DNA of 64,000 nucleotides, from NCBI RefSeq assembly GCF_019703515.2, contig NC_059368.1, positions 32,912,891 through 32,976,890 of the forward strand. The letters are read 5' to 3'. Shown piece by piece: positions 10,244 to 20,767 of this stretch (positions within the stretch are counted from its first letter, which is position 1; the number at the start of each line of letters is the position of its first letter). This stretch comes from Myxocyprinus asiaticus. Lineage: Eukaryota; Chordata; Actinopteri; Cypriniformes; Catostomidae. A program made the translations under genes and the position numbers. The notes under the pieces were generated by a model. The model was given only the letters and a program-made list of their open reading frames with translations, made no database searches and was not told the origin of the DNA.

Positions 10244-11830
10244 GGCCAAAGTATAGTTCGGTTGTCCACGGTGCTGATCACTCCACACACTACGGTGGCC
10301 GTGAATTGCAAAACAAAACAAAAAATCAGAAAACACAACGGCAAATCAGAAAACAAAAGAGCAAATTAGAAAACACAACACCAAATCCAGAAACAAAACA
10401 AGTTAGAAAACACAACGGCAAGACAGAAAACACAACAGCAATTCAGTCAAAACGGAAAGTGTAGGTACCATAGCTTCTTACCTGATTGGCTGTGTGGAGA
10501 ATACCTAGTCCTTTCCTCAGAGCTGGTTCTCTGCCCATTTGCGCGATTATTTCAAAATTAATTCCAAATGCTCATTTACTGAAAAGTGTGAGTGGTTTGT
10601 CACTCAATAAAACAGTAATGGGACACTTTATAACACAGAGAGCAAAAACAGTGAGCGGGAAAAGTTTTAGGTATGATGTTTAACTACGGTGTATAAGGGA
10701 CCGTCTAAAAAATCCACAAACTATGCTAAAATGCCGGTGTCCAAGTGTTCATTCAATTGACTTGCATATTCTAACATTACAAATACTGTTATTAAAAAGT
10801 ATTTTTCTCATTCTAAAGGTTGCAGTAGACTGCCAGCGTGATAGCTCAATTTCTACATTTGAAGACAGTATGTCCAATTATGAGTACAGTGTTCAATTAT
10901 TTTAGAAAAAACAAATTGCTTAAATTTTACCAAGATATTATTTTCAAATTGTAAAGGTTGTAGAAGGCTGCTATTAGTTATGCTGACTTACTCTAGGTGA
11001 GATTTTCCCAGGATGTGGAATTATACATATATTGTATTAAATATGTATATTTTTAAATAATAATAATAATAATAATAAAAAATAAAAAACACTATGCAAG
11101 TTAGTCATTCACACCACTGGCAGCCTGCTACAACCTTTGCAATGTAACAATTACATCTTGATGAATTTTAGTGGTGTTTTTTCTAAAATAATTGAATACT
11201 GTATCCATATAATTAGATGTACTTGGAAAAACTACTATATCTATTGGCAGCAACCGGAACCATTCAAATTTATTTATTTATTTATTTTTTAACAACAGTG
11301 TTTTTTAAGTTAGAACATGCAAATTGAATGAACACTTGGATGCCACCACCATTTTAGTGCAGTTTGTGGACTTTAAGACGATCCCTTACGCACTAGATGA
11401 ACCATGAGACCATAAATGAACATCGTTCTTAAAACTAACTTTTCCCGCTCGCTGTTTTTACTCTCTGTGATATAAAGTTTTCTGTTACTGTTTTCCTGAG
11501 AGAGAACACACTCCAAATGATTTGGTTTTTCAGTCAGTGGCATTTTGGCATGGATTTTGATATAATCAATGAACCAATCCTGAAGAAAGGACTAGGACTC
11601 ATTCACACAGCCAATCGGGTGAGAAGCTATGAAACCTACCCTTTCCGTTTCGACTGAATTGCTGTTGTGTTTTCTGATTTGCTGTTATGTTTTCTAACTT
11701 GATGTTTTGTTTCTGAATTGTTATTTTGTCTTTGGATTTGCCGTTGTGTTTAGATTTGTTGTTTTGTTTTGCACAGTATGTGTGACACAAATTTCATCAT
11801 CAGCGCTGTCTGTGCACGGCCAAGATTTTC
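10244..11830. repeat. Large foldback (long inverted repeat) element
   Basis: Arms of about 740 bp (10244-10985 and 11105-11830) are imperfect inverted copies. Matching landmarks: ACGGCAAATC near both outer parts, CAGCAATTCAGTC with AACGGAAAG, GATTGGCTGTGTG, GAGCGGGAAAAGTT versus GAGCGGGAAAAGTTA, CAAGTGTTCATTCAATT, TTCAATTATTTTAGAAAAAAC and AAAGGTTGTAG. The loop of about 120 bp contains an (AAT)n run at 11058-11090. No transposase is present. It resembles a long-TIR MITE or foldback transposon. Superfamily and target duplication were not resolved. Confidence 0.8.
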
Positions 11831-12039
11831 ACGATACATTAAGTTTCTTAAGTGTTACGTCAGTGTTTTTATAGGTAAAACGTCACAATCCCTTATGATT
11901 TCCCGAAAGTATTTATTTTTTACTTAAGTATGCCCTTAAAAACCGTTACAGTTGCATGAAGCACCTTAACTGCCATTTTCCTAAGTATTTCTTAAGGTTA
12001 GGAAAACTTCACCTTAAGTGTAGGTTGAGTTACCAGGTT
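11831..12039. other. Short spacer, nothing recognised
   Basis: AT-rich sequence between the foldback element and the DIRS-like terminal repeat. Confidence 0.4.
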
Positions 12040-12345
12040 TCAAAAAATGAAGATGATGCAATGGGGAGCACGTCAGTGACCACGTGGTCTGAAGCCCTTA
12101 CACAATCACACTAATTAATTGGCTGATGGCGCTTAAGTGCCACCCCTAAGGAGCAACATCATGGGCTCCTTATATGCGTCAGCGCACAGCGCTGTCCCTC
12201 AGATTTTCTGCAAGAGGCATGAGCCTATACAGCTACTAGAAAGAATGGCCAGCCACGCAGTATCTTGTTGCCACTCAGGGAACCAAGGTTATGTACGTAA
12301 CCGAGATGTTCCCTTTCGTTGGAACTCTACGCTGCATGATGAACG
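12040..12345 (-). repeat. DIRS-like terminal sequence, left copy
   Basis: Contains CCCTTTCGTTGGAACTCTAC, GCTGCATGATGA and GTTATGTACGTAACC, which I recall as the terminal region of fish DIRS-like elements. The stretch 12065-12220 aligns, inverted, with 34640-34800 (shared GGCTGATGG.GCTTAA, CTAAGGAGC, CATGGGCTCCT, CACGTGGTCTGAA versus CACATGGTCTGAA). It lies just 3' of a minus-strand DIRS recombinase fragment, as expected for that element's 3' end. Confidence 0.6.
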
Positions 12346-12539
12346 ACATATCATCATGCCATGTGAACAGTAGCTGCCAACTACCTAAGCCTGTGTGGCA
12401 AGCATACAGCACTGCACAAGTAAGCTTAAAAATATAAAAACTATGACTTTACTCCTGTTCCAACAGAGAGCATCTTAGAGGCATGACTCAAACATTCGCA
12501 AATACCACAAACAAGGTCTCAACACAAATTTTGATAACC

Positions 12540-12950
12540 CTTGCGTAAAATCCATACACAAAGGATTGAAAGACAAGGCATGCAAATCACCAACCCTCTA
12601 AAACGAAGCCAATACCAAAAGCAGGGCAGTTTTAAGAGTCAAAAACTTGTCAAAAACTGATGCTAAGGGGTCAAACGGAGCACCCGAGAGCACCTCTAAC
12701 ACCACAGACAAATCCCATAAGGGAACGGAGACAGAGTGAAAGGGTCTAAGCCTGCACATTCCGTGCATAAAACAAGAGACAAGAGAATGTCTACCAATAG
12801 AAACCCCATTTACAAGTGCATGTTCAGCTGCCATAGTGGCAAAATAGACTATAAGCATTGCTAGGGAAACCCCTGTTCCAAAACGCTCCAGTAAAAACTC
12901 CAGCACTGAACCAATAGGGTAGTGAACCGGATCTTCATTTTACACCGAAC
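12540..12950 (-). pseudogene. DIRS-type tyrosine recombinase fragment
   Basis: An open stretch at 12906-12598 reads GRHSLVSCFMHGMCRLRP, VPLWDLSVVLEVLSGAPFDP and FLTLKTALLLVLASF, continuing after a stop as RVGDLHALSFNPLCMDF. This is the core-binding to catalytic-domain boundary of the fish DIRS-1-like tyrosine recombinase; the R of RVGDLHALS is at the usual first-arginine region. The C-terminal catalytic block is missing. It is a different family from the recombinase at 14520-14990. Confidence 0.7.
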
Positions 12951-12984
12951 ACCAGGCAAAAATATGCCACTTAAACGTTTATAG

Positions 12985-13495
12985 CATTCTCGTTGATGGG
13001 GCTCTAGCATTCAGAATGGTATCAACCACAGCGGGGGATCACCATCATTCATCAGAACGCCCTGTTGAGAGGCCAAACCCATAACTTCCATAATCCTGGC
13101 TGGGGGTGCCAAATGCTTTAATTTGAGTTGTTTCAATGTAGAAAAAATGGATTCACAGACATAAGTTGACCCAAACATAGACAGTAGTTTGAGTGCAGCC
13201 TGTTTATTTCTCCATCGGCACAATCTTCCAAAACTCCATGGTTCCTTCCCTCAGAACACATTTAAGTCTGTCATCCTCAGAAAGTTCAATCATCTCCAAC
13301 TGAGATGCTGCTTCATCTGCCACTAAAGGGGGTTTCATACAGTCTGATTCAGCAGTGAAAGGGTTGAGGAGGAATGTAATCTGTTGCCTTTTTTGCTGTA
13401 GGTTGCAGAATCTGTCCTCAAAACACTGCTGGACATTTTTTGCATCAGCATTCTGAATCCACATTTGTCTCGCAAATTAGTCTCGCACATCCCTA
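12985..13495 (-). pseudogene. hAT transposase C-terminal fragment (ZBED/GTF2IRD2-like)
   Basis: Two overlapping frames (13464-13204, then 13223-13011 after a frameshift) encode NPFTAESDCMKPPLVADEAA, LREGTMEFWKIVPMEK, then QAALKLLSMFGSTYVCESIF and STLKQLKLKH. This is the hAT C-terminal dimerisation region as in GTF2IRD2/SCAN-ZBED-type proteins. On the plus strand the fragment ends in CTCGCACATCCCTA at 13495, which looks like a hAT terminus. The opposite terminus and an 8-bp duplication were not found. N-terminal BED finger and catalytic core are absent. Confidence 0.7.
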
Positions 13496-13499
13496 GTAC

Positions 13500-14420
13500 A
13501 TGGTTCTCTGACATGGTTGTGCAATACCTTTGCGATAGGAAAAGCTGTGCGTTTTTTTTTTTTTTTTCTTCTTCCTCCTTGATTTTGTCCTTATCCTATG
13601 TGGGTTTTTTTTATTTTTAAGTTTAATTTTATCCTTGTCCTTGAGTGCGATTTTGGGCTCTCCATCAAGGAGCCCCTGATTGTGCAGAATCTTTGCCAAA
13701 GATGAACAATGTGGTATGAGGCCCTACATTAGGCCAGCGTTGTTGTGCAGTATCTTTGTTGAAAGATAAACAACATTTGATTATGAAAACCCTACGACGA
13801 GGGAAGAGTTATTAGGATATCATTGCCGAAAGGTGAACAATGTAGCGTAAAACCATATGATAATGGCGACGATGCATGCAATCCCTTCGTTGAAAGAAAA
13901 CAACATTTGATTATGAACACTCTGGCGAGGGCAGACATTGTTTAATGGTTATCTTTGCTGAAAGGTGAACTACATGTGTAAAGCCATACGATAATGGCGA
14001 CACTGCGTGCAATACCCTTTGTTGAAAGATATCCCATGAGGCTCAAGCCCTCCAGTGAGGGCGGCCATTGTTTAATGGTTATCTTTGCCAAGGTTAACAG
14101 CATACATAATGCCATACGATAATGGCGATGTTGTCGTGCAATACCCTGTTGAAAGATATCACATGAGGCTTAAGCCCTGCAACGAGGGCGGTCATTGTTT
14201 AATGGTTATCTTTGCCAAGGTGAACAGCATACATAAAGCCGTATGATAATGGCGATGTTGTCGTGCAATACCCTGTTGAAAGATATCCCATGATAATGTG
14301 AGCTTTCTGGCGAGGGTGAGCTGGCTTGTGCAATACCTATGCAAAGGAAACCATGCTTGAGATTATGGAAGACCTGGCGAGGAGGGTAGACATAGTTATG
14401 CATTATCCTTGTGAAACGAT
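13500..14420 (-). repeat. Tandem array, about 13 units, 3' of the left recombinase
   Basis: In minus-strand sense, units of about 55-70 bp repeat the core CTTTCAACAGGGTATTGCAC, alternating with CAAAGATAACCATTAAAC; pairs form a higher-order period of about 125 bp. Core matches fall near 13521, 13685, 13747, 13885, 14010, 14135, 14255 and 14330. The two best-kept pairs (about 14030-14290) are nearly identical. The array begins straight after the recombinase 3' end and its core matches the array at 32034-32870 beside the other copy's recombinase. A T-run at 13551-13569 lies at the far end. Confidence 0.85.
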
Positions 14421-14519
14421 GGACATGCTTGAATTGAATCATTGTGTAGGGAAAGATGTGATGAGAGAGAGCCACCAACCACCACCAGATAGGTATGAAA
14501 ACTTATGGCTGATGGAGAG

Positions 14520-14990
14520 TTGAGCTTGTTTGATGATTTGGGTTAGGTCGACTGTATTTCAGGTAGGAAGAGGAAGACCAGTGGCTGAGCATCTTGACAC
14601 TGGACTCCGGTATGCCTCAAAGAGCGGCAGTAGTAGCTGCTCAGATGTGAAAAGAGTGCCCTGAGAATACATGAGGGGAGAGACCATAAAGTTTTAGGGT
14701 AGCGGTGAGGTGGTTTCTGAACCAGTAGTGCAACATGGGGGCTAGGGATGGAGTGATGAATAGGGGAGAAAATTTGAAATGTCTAGTGTGAAAGCAAAAA
14801 GGAAATGAACACGCACACTGGGAGATCAGAATGGAAAATAGAGGAGTACTGTGTGATTGGCAGAAGGAGGAATAGTGAGCCCAGGCGGAGTTGTAGGAAG
14901 TGAGTGTTGACCGGGCAAGTCCTTTCTGCATGAGAGTTGGAGCGGACTTTAAATGGGGTAGTAAGGAGGGGCTTAATCCAGCAGGAGGTC
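14520..14990 (-). pseudogene. Ngaro/DIRS-order tyrosine recombinase, left copy, internally deleted
   Basis: From about 14935 down: the core-binding domain ARSTLTSYNSAWAHYSSFCQ. After an apparent internal deletion comes the C-terminal block MLHYWFRNHLTATLKLYGL, then SGHSFHI. The normally conserved HxxR arginine is read as His here. After stops, AATTAAL, GIPESSVKML and HWSSSSYLKYSRPN follow. The region that would hold the first catalytic Arg is lost. It is homologous to the right-hand recombinase (22651-31990). In the family this enzyme integrates the circular cDNA by recombination instead of using a DDE integrase. Confidence 0.8.
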
Positions 14991-15244
14991 TGAGAGGGGA
15001 AGGCAGGGAATGATTTTATATTTTATTTTTTTTACATTGAAAAACCCAGGAATGTGTCTGGCTGAGATAATGAAGTTGCAGGAAATGCTCTGCCATGTCA
15101 GACGTCTCATAAGGGAGATGAGGCTAGAAGAGGACTGGCCTTAATTGATTATAGTGACGACTAAGGAATTGTCGCATAACTACGACGCGTTTGCTTGTCC
15201 AAAGGGAACCCCATATAACACTGCCCATGAAGATGGGATAAATT

Positions 15245-16045
15245 TCAAAGAGAGCGGAAGAGGGAACATAGGAAGCTATTGAAAAATTTCCCTGTGAACC
15301 ATGATCCTAGAAAATATCCCCCGAATCCTACGGAGGGAGCCGCATCCGTGAAAAGGGACATGTCATCTGGAGATTCAGGTTTTTTTTTTTGTGAAAAGGA
15401 AATGCCATTCCAGTGATTTAATAGCTGTGACCAGAAGAGAAGGTCCGAGCGGCAGCCGTCATAGATTGATATGAGTAGGAGAGGTTGTCTAAGGAATGGG
15501 CTAGTGTGAGGAGGTGGGAAACTAAGGAGCGGCCTTGAGGAATGATGAGCATGGCAAAATTGAGGTGGCCTAATAGGGACAGGAGATCGCGTTATGACAC
15601 CCAAACTGACCGGAGGACTACATGCAAATATACCTGATCCTGTCAAGTTTATCTTTAGGCAGGGAAGCTTGCATGTTTAAAGAATTGGGCGTGATGCCAA
15701 AAAATTCACGAGACGTGGCAGGGCCTGTGTTTTTTTTTTCTCCACTTGAGAGAGGAACACCCAACTTGTGAAAAAGCTCGATAGAACGTCCAAAAAATAG
15801 GGGTGGGGCAGCAGGGTGATCGATGAGCAGGAAATCGTGTAGTATGAAGGGGAGATTAATGTGATTGAGAAGGATCCAGTATAGGCCTTTCGATAGAGAA
15901 TTACCATGTGAGGGCTACTTCTGCACCCGAAAGTGAGTCGGACAGCAAAGTAAAATTTTGACTGCCATGGAAATTTAGAGGGGCCAGTCGGCAGGGTGAC
16001 TGGGCATGATTTTGAAAGCGTCTTTGATAGCTGCCTTTTTTAAAT
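15245..16045 (-). pseudogene. RT-RNase H of the left YR retroelement
   Basis: Minus-strand pieces in family order. The RT palm start DAFKIMPSHPADWPL is at about 16030-15960. Then, through frameshifts, come DFLLIDHPAAPPLFFGRS and ELFHKLGVPLSS (about 15850-15740), then the RNase H motif MSLFTDAAPSVGFGGYF (about 15360-15310), following DLLFWSQLLNHWNGIS. This is the RT-RH order of DIRS/Ngaro elements, directly upstream of the recombinase. The 5' part of the RT is cut off by the TA microsatellite at 16045. Several frameshifts make it non-functional. Confidence 0.75.
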
Positions 16046-16046
16046 G

Positions 16047-16117
<71 letters not shown>
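16045..16117. repeat. (TA)n microsatellite
   Basis: About 70 bases of alternating T and A. It sits exactly where the RT reading is broken and near two TA-targeting transposons. Confidence 0.95.
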
Positions 16118-16123
<6 letters not shown>

Positions 16124-16313
16124 ATTTATTTATGTATTTATTTATTTATTTTTTTGCCTGTAAAACCAGACCATGCATGGTGCATGACATGCAGCTCCAG
16201 TGGACTGAATTTCGGTATCTACTGTGATAACACCTATCCGGCACTGTGATGTCCAGGGGAATGAATCCAACTGCCTGCTGCTGATGAGAGCTGCCCTGAA
16301 TATATATATATTA
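16118..16313. other. Retroelement remnant between microsatellite and MITE
   Basis: Low-complexity TTTA run, then about 170 bp of non-repetitive sequence ending in a short TA run at 16299-16313. Probably a piece of the left retroelement; no domain recognised. Confidence 0.3.
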
Positions 16314-16852
16314 CACTACCGGTCAAAAGTTTTGAAACACTTGACCGAAATGTTTCTCAGGATCTTAAAAATCTTTTGATCTGAAGGCGTATGCTTAAAT
16401 GTTTGAAATTAGTTTTGTAGACAAAAATATAATTGTGCCACCATATTAATTTAATTCATTATAAATCTAAAATGTAATTAAAAAAAAGTTTTTTAAATTG
16501 ATGACTTGGACCAAATAATAAAGAAAAGCAGCCAATAAGGGCCCAGCACATAGATGGGGACTCCTTCAGTACTGTTTAAAAAACATCCCAGGGTGATACC
16601 TCAAGAAGTTGGTTGAGAAAATGTCAAGAGTACATTTCTGAAAATTCTAGGCAAAGGGTGACTACTTTGAAGATGCTAAAATATAACACAGTTTTGATTT
16701 ATTTTGGATCTTGTTTAGTCACAACATAATTCCCATAGTTCCATTTATGTTATTCCATAGTTTTAATGACTTTACTATTATTCTAAAATGTGAAAAAAAA
16801 ACAAAAATATATAATAAAGAATGAGTAAGTGTTTCAAAACTTTTGACCGGTA

Positions 16853-16855
<3 letters not shown>
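16314..16855. mobile_element. Tc1/mariner-type MITE with perfect 28-bp TIRs
   Basis: Both ends carry the same 28-bp inverted repeat, beginning CACTACCGGTCAAAAGTTTT. The left is flanked by TA inside a TA run, and the right is followed by TGTATATAT. Length is 542 bp. No transposase frame. The end sequence is a common fish Tc1-type MITE terminus. Confidence 0.9.

Positions 16856-16887
<32 letters not shown>
16856..16887. repeat. (TA)n microsatellite between two transposons
   Basis: Alternating T/A run separating the MITE from the Tc1 element. Confidence 0.9.
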
Positions 16888-16891
<4 letters not shown>

Positions 16892-18450
16892 TGTGCTCAA
16901 AAGTTTGCATACCCTTGGAGAATTGGTAATATATGTACCATTTTTAAAGAAAACATGAGTGAGCAGGCAAAACACATTTCTTTTTTTTCTTATGGGATTC
17001 GTATTCAGCTGTAGGTTATAACAGAATGGCACAATCATAAAACAAAACATGGCAACAATGAAAAAAATGAAATGACCCCTGTTCAAAAGTCTGCATACCT
17101 TTAGTTCTTAATACTGTGTTTTGCCCCCTTTAGCATCAGTGACAGCATGCAGTCTTTTGTAATAGTTGTCTATGAGGCCCCAAATTCTTGCAGGTGGCAT
17201 AGCTGCTCATTCGTCTTGGCAAAATGCCTCCAGGTCATGCAACATTTGAGATCTCCCCAGAGTGGCTCGATGATATTTAGGTCATGAGACTGTGATGGCC
17301 ACTCCAGAACCTTCACCTTTTTCTGCTGTAACCACTGGAGGCTCAACTTGGCCTTGTGCTTAGGGTCACTGTCGTGCTGGAAAGTCCAAGAGCGTCCCAT
17401 GCGCAGCTTTCGTGCAGAAGAATGCAAATTGTCTGCCAGTATTTTCTGATAACATGCTGCATTCATCTTGCCATCAATTTTCACAAAATTCCCTGTGCCT
17501 TTAGAGCTCACATACCCCCAAAACATCAGTGAGCCACCATCATGCTTCACAGTGGGGCTGGTATTCTTTTCACTATAGGCCTTTTTGACCCCTCTCCAAA
17601 CATAGCGCTTATGGTTGTGACCATAAAGCTCTATTTTGGTCTCATCACTCCAAATTACAGTGTGCCAGAAGCTGTGAGGTGTGTCAAAGGTGTTGTCGGC
17701 ATATTGTAACCGGGCTTTTTTGTGGCGCAGTAAATCGACCATGCAGCTCATTTTTGTTCAAGTATCATCGTATTGTGCTCCTTGAAACAACCACACCATC
17801 TTTTTCCAGAGCAGCCTGTATTTCTCCTGAGGTTACCTGTGGGTTTTTATTTGTATCCCAAACAATTCTTCTGGCAGTTGTGGCTGAAATCTTTCTTGGT
17901 CTACCTGACCTTGGCTTGGTATCAAGAGATCCCTGAATTTTCCACTTCTTAATAAGTGATTGAACAGTACTGATTGGCATTTTCAAGGCATTGGATATCT
18001 TTTTATATCCTTTTCCATCTTTATAAAGTTCCATTACCTTGTTACGCAGGTCTTTTGACAGTTCTTTTCAGCTCCCCATGGCTCAGTATCTAGCCTGCGC
18101 AGTGCATCCACGTGAGAGCTAACAAACTTATTGACTATTTATACACAGACACTAATTGCAATTTTAAAAGCCACAGGTGTGGGAAATTAACCTTTAATTA
18201 CCATTTTAAACCTGTGTGTGTCACCTTGTGTGTCTGTAACAAGGCCAAACATTCAGGGGTATGTAAACTTTTGATCAGGGCCATTTGGGTGATTTCTGTT
18301 ACCCTTATGATTTAAAAAGGAGCCAAAAACTATGTGATGATAAATGGCTTCATATGATCACTATCCTTAAATAAAAGACCATATTTTCAAAATCAATGCC
18401 AAAATTTCACAATTTCTGACAGGGTATGCAAACTTTTGAGCACAACTGTA
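16888..18450 (-). mobile_element. Tc1-like transposon, inactive
   Basis: Inverted ends share a perfect 23-bp repeat containing GCTCAAAAGTTTGCATACCC (left from 16893, right to 18443). The outer bases ACAACTGTA on the right match a decayed TATAGATG on the left. Both sides abut TA runs, fitting TA target choice. The transposase gene lies on the minus strand. Confidence 0.92.
17170..18079 (-). pseudogene. Tc1 transposase, one stop and one frameshift
   Basis: The ATG at 18079 is followed three codons later by TGA, then KELSKDLRNKVMELYKDGKG. The paired N-terminal helix-turn-helix DNA-binding domains run to about 17765 (STVQSLIKKWKIQG, KPRSGRPRKIS). A one-base shift near 17765 leads into the catalytic domain: IWSDETKIELYG (first Asp), FQHDSDPKHKAK (second Asp), and LNIIEPLWGDLK (Glu). 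The DD34E triad residues are all kept. Length is near the usual 340 residues. It cuts and pastes DNA flanked by Tc1 TIRs; here it is dead. Confidence 0.9.
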
Positions 18451-18500
18451 AATATATATATATATATATATATACACATACACACACATATATATGTACA
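18451..18500. repeat. (TA)n/(CA)n microsatellite
   Basis: AATATATATAT run passing into ACACATACACACAC and ATATATATG. It borders the Tc1 right end. Confidence 0.9.
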
Positions 18501-20000
18501 TTGAGTGAGCAAAATGAAAACATTGATAACTTTAAAATCAATAAGGCATTTGGCAACATAGTTGAAGAAATAACAAAAGCATTTAGAGGGAGCTATGATT
18601 TACCAGCAGGAACAGAAATTAACAGTAGCAAGATGAAATTAGTGAGCTTCATTCGGCACAGGTTTTATCCAATGATTGTGAAACCTACTTACTTGCTACT
18701 AAATGTAATGTCCCCGACCACATGCATTAAAAGTGAACAGCATCATACTGAAATGCGTTGATACTTAAAGTAATGTAGTTAGGCTGACATGACTGTTAAA
18801 CTCATGAGCTTTGACATTTTGAACACTGATGAAGCCCCAATGCTTGAAGATCCCCATAGATTGAAACATGGTCTGACCAAAGATGAATGTGAATTATTTA
18901 TGAAGACATACAATACAAATGACTGCACTTAATAAAGCCTGAATGAGTAATAAAACATAAATATGCCATGAAAAAGGAATTACCCCCTGTATGACCTGAT
19001 CATATAGGCAATATGCATTGCGCTGGTAATGAAATTATATGATGAATAAGAGAATGCATTGCGGAGCCTACTGCTAGGTGTCAGAGGCGTGCCACAACAG
19101 TGGTGCTTCCGATGAGAACATGGAAGTATGTATAGAGTAAGAAAACACTGCATTTTCCGAAGCGGCATTAATGCGCCCTTGAAGGCACTTGGGTAGGGAA
19201 CACCGCTCGAAATGTTGAACCAAACGAAATAAGTTAATTATTTCACTAAGGACCCTTTCACAAGACTTTGGTGAAGACTATATTAAACTGTGATGCCATG
19301 CTCCCTCGGAGTGCCCACATCATGAGCTCTGTCTTTCCTAGTGAGAAGGGCATAGGGATGATATCTTGTATTGGAAAGTGCCCGCTATGTGATTTAGAGC
19401 AAAGAGCGACCAACAAAACATGGATATCTTACTGAATGGAGTGATGGAACCCCGTACAATGAGAACTGTACATCATGACAACAAAAGGCCTAGACCCATG
19501 ACTAAATTTGAATGCATTTGATGGGTATGATAACAACTTTTTGATGGAAATCAGCTGCTGCCTGAGGCAATTATTTTGACAGACTTGGCGAGGAGCACAC
19601 TCCTTCCATGCCGGGTCGTGCATTCGATTGAGGTGGATGCAGTGGCTCGATTGAGGGAGATCTCCTAAGTGAATGAGATATGGATAAAGATCTGGGTTTG
19701 CTGATTGTTTACTCCCCATGGGTTTGATGCGGGCAGAAGTTGAGATGAAGAGATGGCGTCGTTAGGAAGGGAAGGTGGGCTTCCAGAGATGTTATGTGCA
19801 TGAGAGGTCGGAACATGTCTATAATGATTCCGAGAGGGCGCGATCCCACTGAAAATCCAGAAATTTGCAGACGTGTGTTGCGGCGAGGAGCTGCTGATCC
19901 TGGATAAAGGTAAGGAGCAGTGAATAAGTCTGTGTCCATAGCTGGATGTTAGCTAGTGGAGAGTGAAATGGACTCGACATCAGACAGTGCTATAGAATGA
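18500..20000 (-). mobile_element. 5' region of the left YR retroelement copy
   Basis: This stretch aligns, inverted, with 20223-22000 of the right copy. Shared landmarks include TCACTGCTCCTTACCTT, ATCCAGGATCAGCAGCTCCT, CTCCATTCAGT with TGTTTTGTTGGTCGCTC, and GACCATGTTTCAATC.ATGGGGA. Minus-strand open pieces at 19939-19709 and 19719-19429 (NPDLYPYLIHLGDLPQSSHC) may be gag-like but match nothing I know. Confidence 0.65.
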
Positions 20001-20156
20001 TGTTGCTGTGTTAGCACAATTGAAACAGCAATGTGATAGAATAAGAGCAGACTTATAAAGCAATGGCTTACATGTGATTGGCTAAGAGTTACCTATCTAA
20101 TTGTGCGATGATGTACAGCTGCTAGTCTTCCCACTAGAACTAAGCTGCGCTTACAT
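20001..20156. other. Centre of the head-to-head pair
   Basis: About 150 bp lying between the two retroelement copies. It holds ATGTGATTGGCTAAGAG and other non-repeated sequence and may include 5' ends or promoters of one or both copies. No promoter motif can be assigned. Confidence 0.3.
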
Positions 20157-20197
20157 GTCTGCCAGCAGCCAACCATTCAGCTGCCTTCAGGTGGCAA
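20157..20197 (+). repeat. Split direct repeat A1
   Basis: GTCTGCCAGCAGCCAACC, then CTGCCTTCAGGTGGCAA. It recurs at 33249-33290 with few changes. Confidence 0.7.
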
Positions 20198-20380
20198 TTC
20201 TTTCTACAACTTACTATGTCCGATGTCGAGTCAGCTTTGCTCCCCGATGAGCCAATATGGGTTTAATCACTGCTCCTTACCTTATATCCAGGATCAGCAG
20301 CTCCTCGCCACAGCGCATGTCTGCAATTCCGGAGTCTCGGTGGGATCACGGCCCTCTTGGAATAATAATTTATATGTTAT

Positions 20381-20750
20381 TGACTCCAGCCAGGTCTCCA
20401 AAGCAACCAAATTGGCCCGGTTGCTAGGGAGGGTAGAGTCACATGGGGAAACCTCCTCGTGGTCACGATTAGTGGTTCTCGCTCTCAATGGGGTGCATGG
20501 TAAGTTGTGCGTGGATCACGGAGAGTAGCATGAGCCTCCACATGCTGGGAGTCTCCACGGTGTCATGCACAATGAGCCACATGATAAGATGCGTGGATTG
20601 ACTGTCTCAGAAGCGGAGGCAACTGAGACTTGTCCTCCGCCACCCGGATTGAGGTGAGTAAACATGCCACCACGAGGACCTACTAAGTAGTGGGAATTGG
20701 GCATTCCGAACTGGGGAGAAAAGGGAATAAAAATTATTAAAAAAATATTA
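20381..20750 (+). mobile_element. tRNA-derived SINE body, 5'-truncated
   Basis: TGACTCCAGCCAGGTCTCC, AATTGGCCCGGTTGCTAGGG and ATTGGGCATTCCGAACTGGG mark the body of the cyprinid SINE whose head is at 8318. The insertion is flanked by a near-perfect duplication (AATAATTTATATGTTA at about 20364-20380 and AATAATAGATATGTTA at 20751-20766), as expected of LINE-mediated insertion. It interrupts sequence that is continuous in the left copy. Confidence 0.85.
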
Positions 20751-20767
20751 AATAATAGATATGTTAA

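Noticed and set aside
13500..14420. CRISPR-like repeat array
   Set aside because: Eukaryotic transposon context; units are contiguous diverging tandem repeats without unique equal-length spacers, and no cas-like gene is present.
16719..17086. Minus-strand frames rich in alternating Ile-Tyr
   Set aside because: Translation of a TA microsatellite and transposon end.
20223..20528. 101-codon plus-strand frame
   Set aside because: Spans the retroelement 5' region and the SINE body, so it is an accidental join of two repeats.
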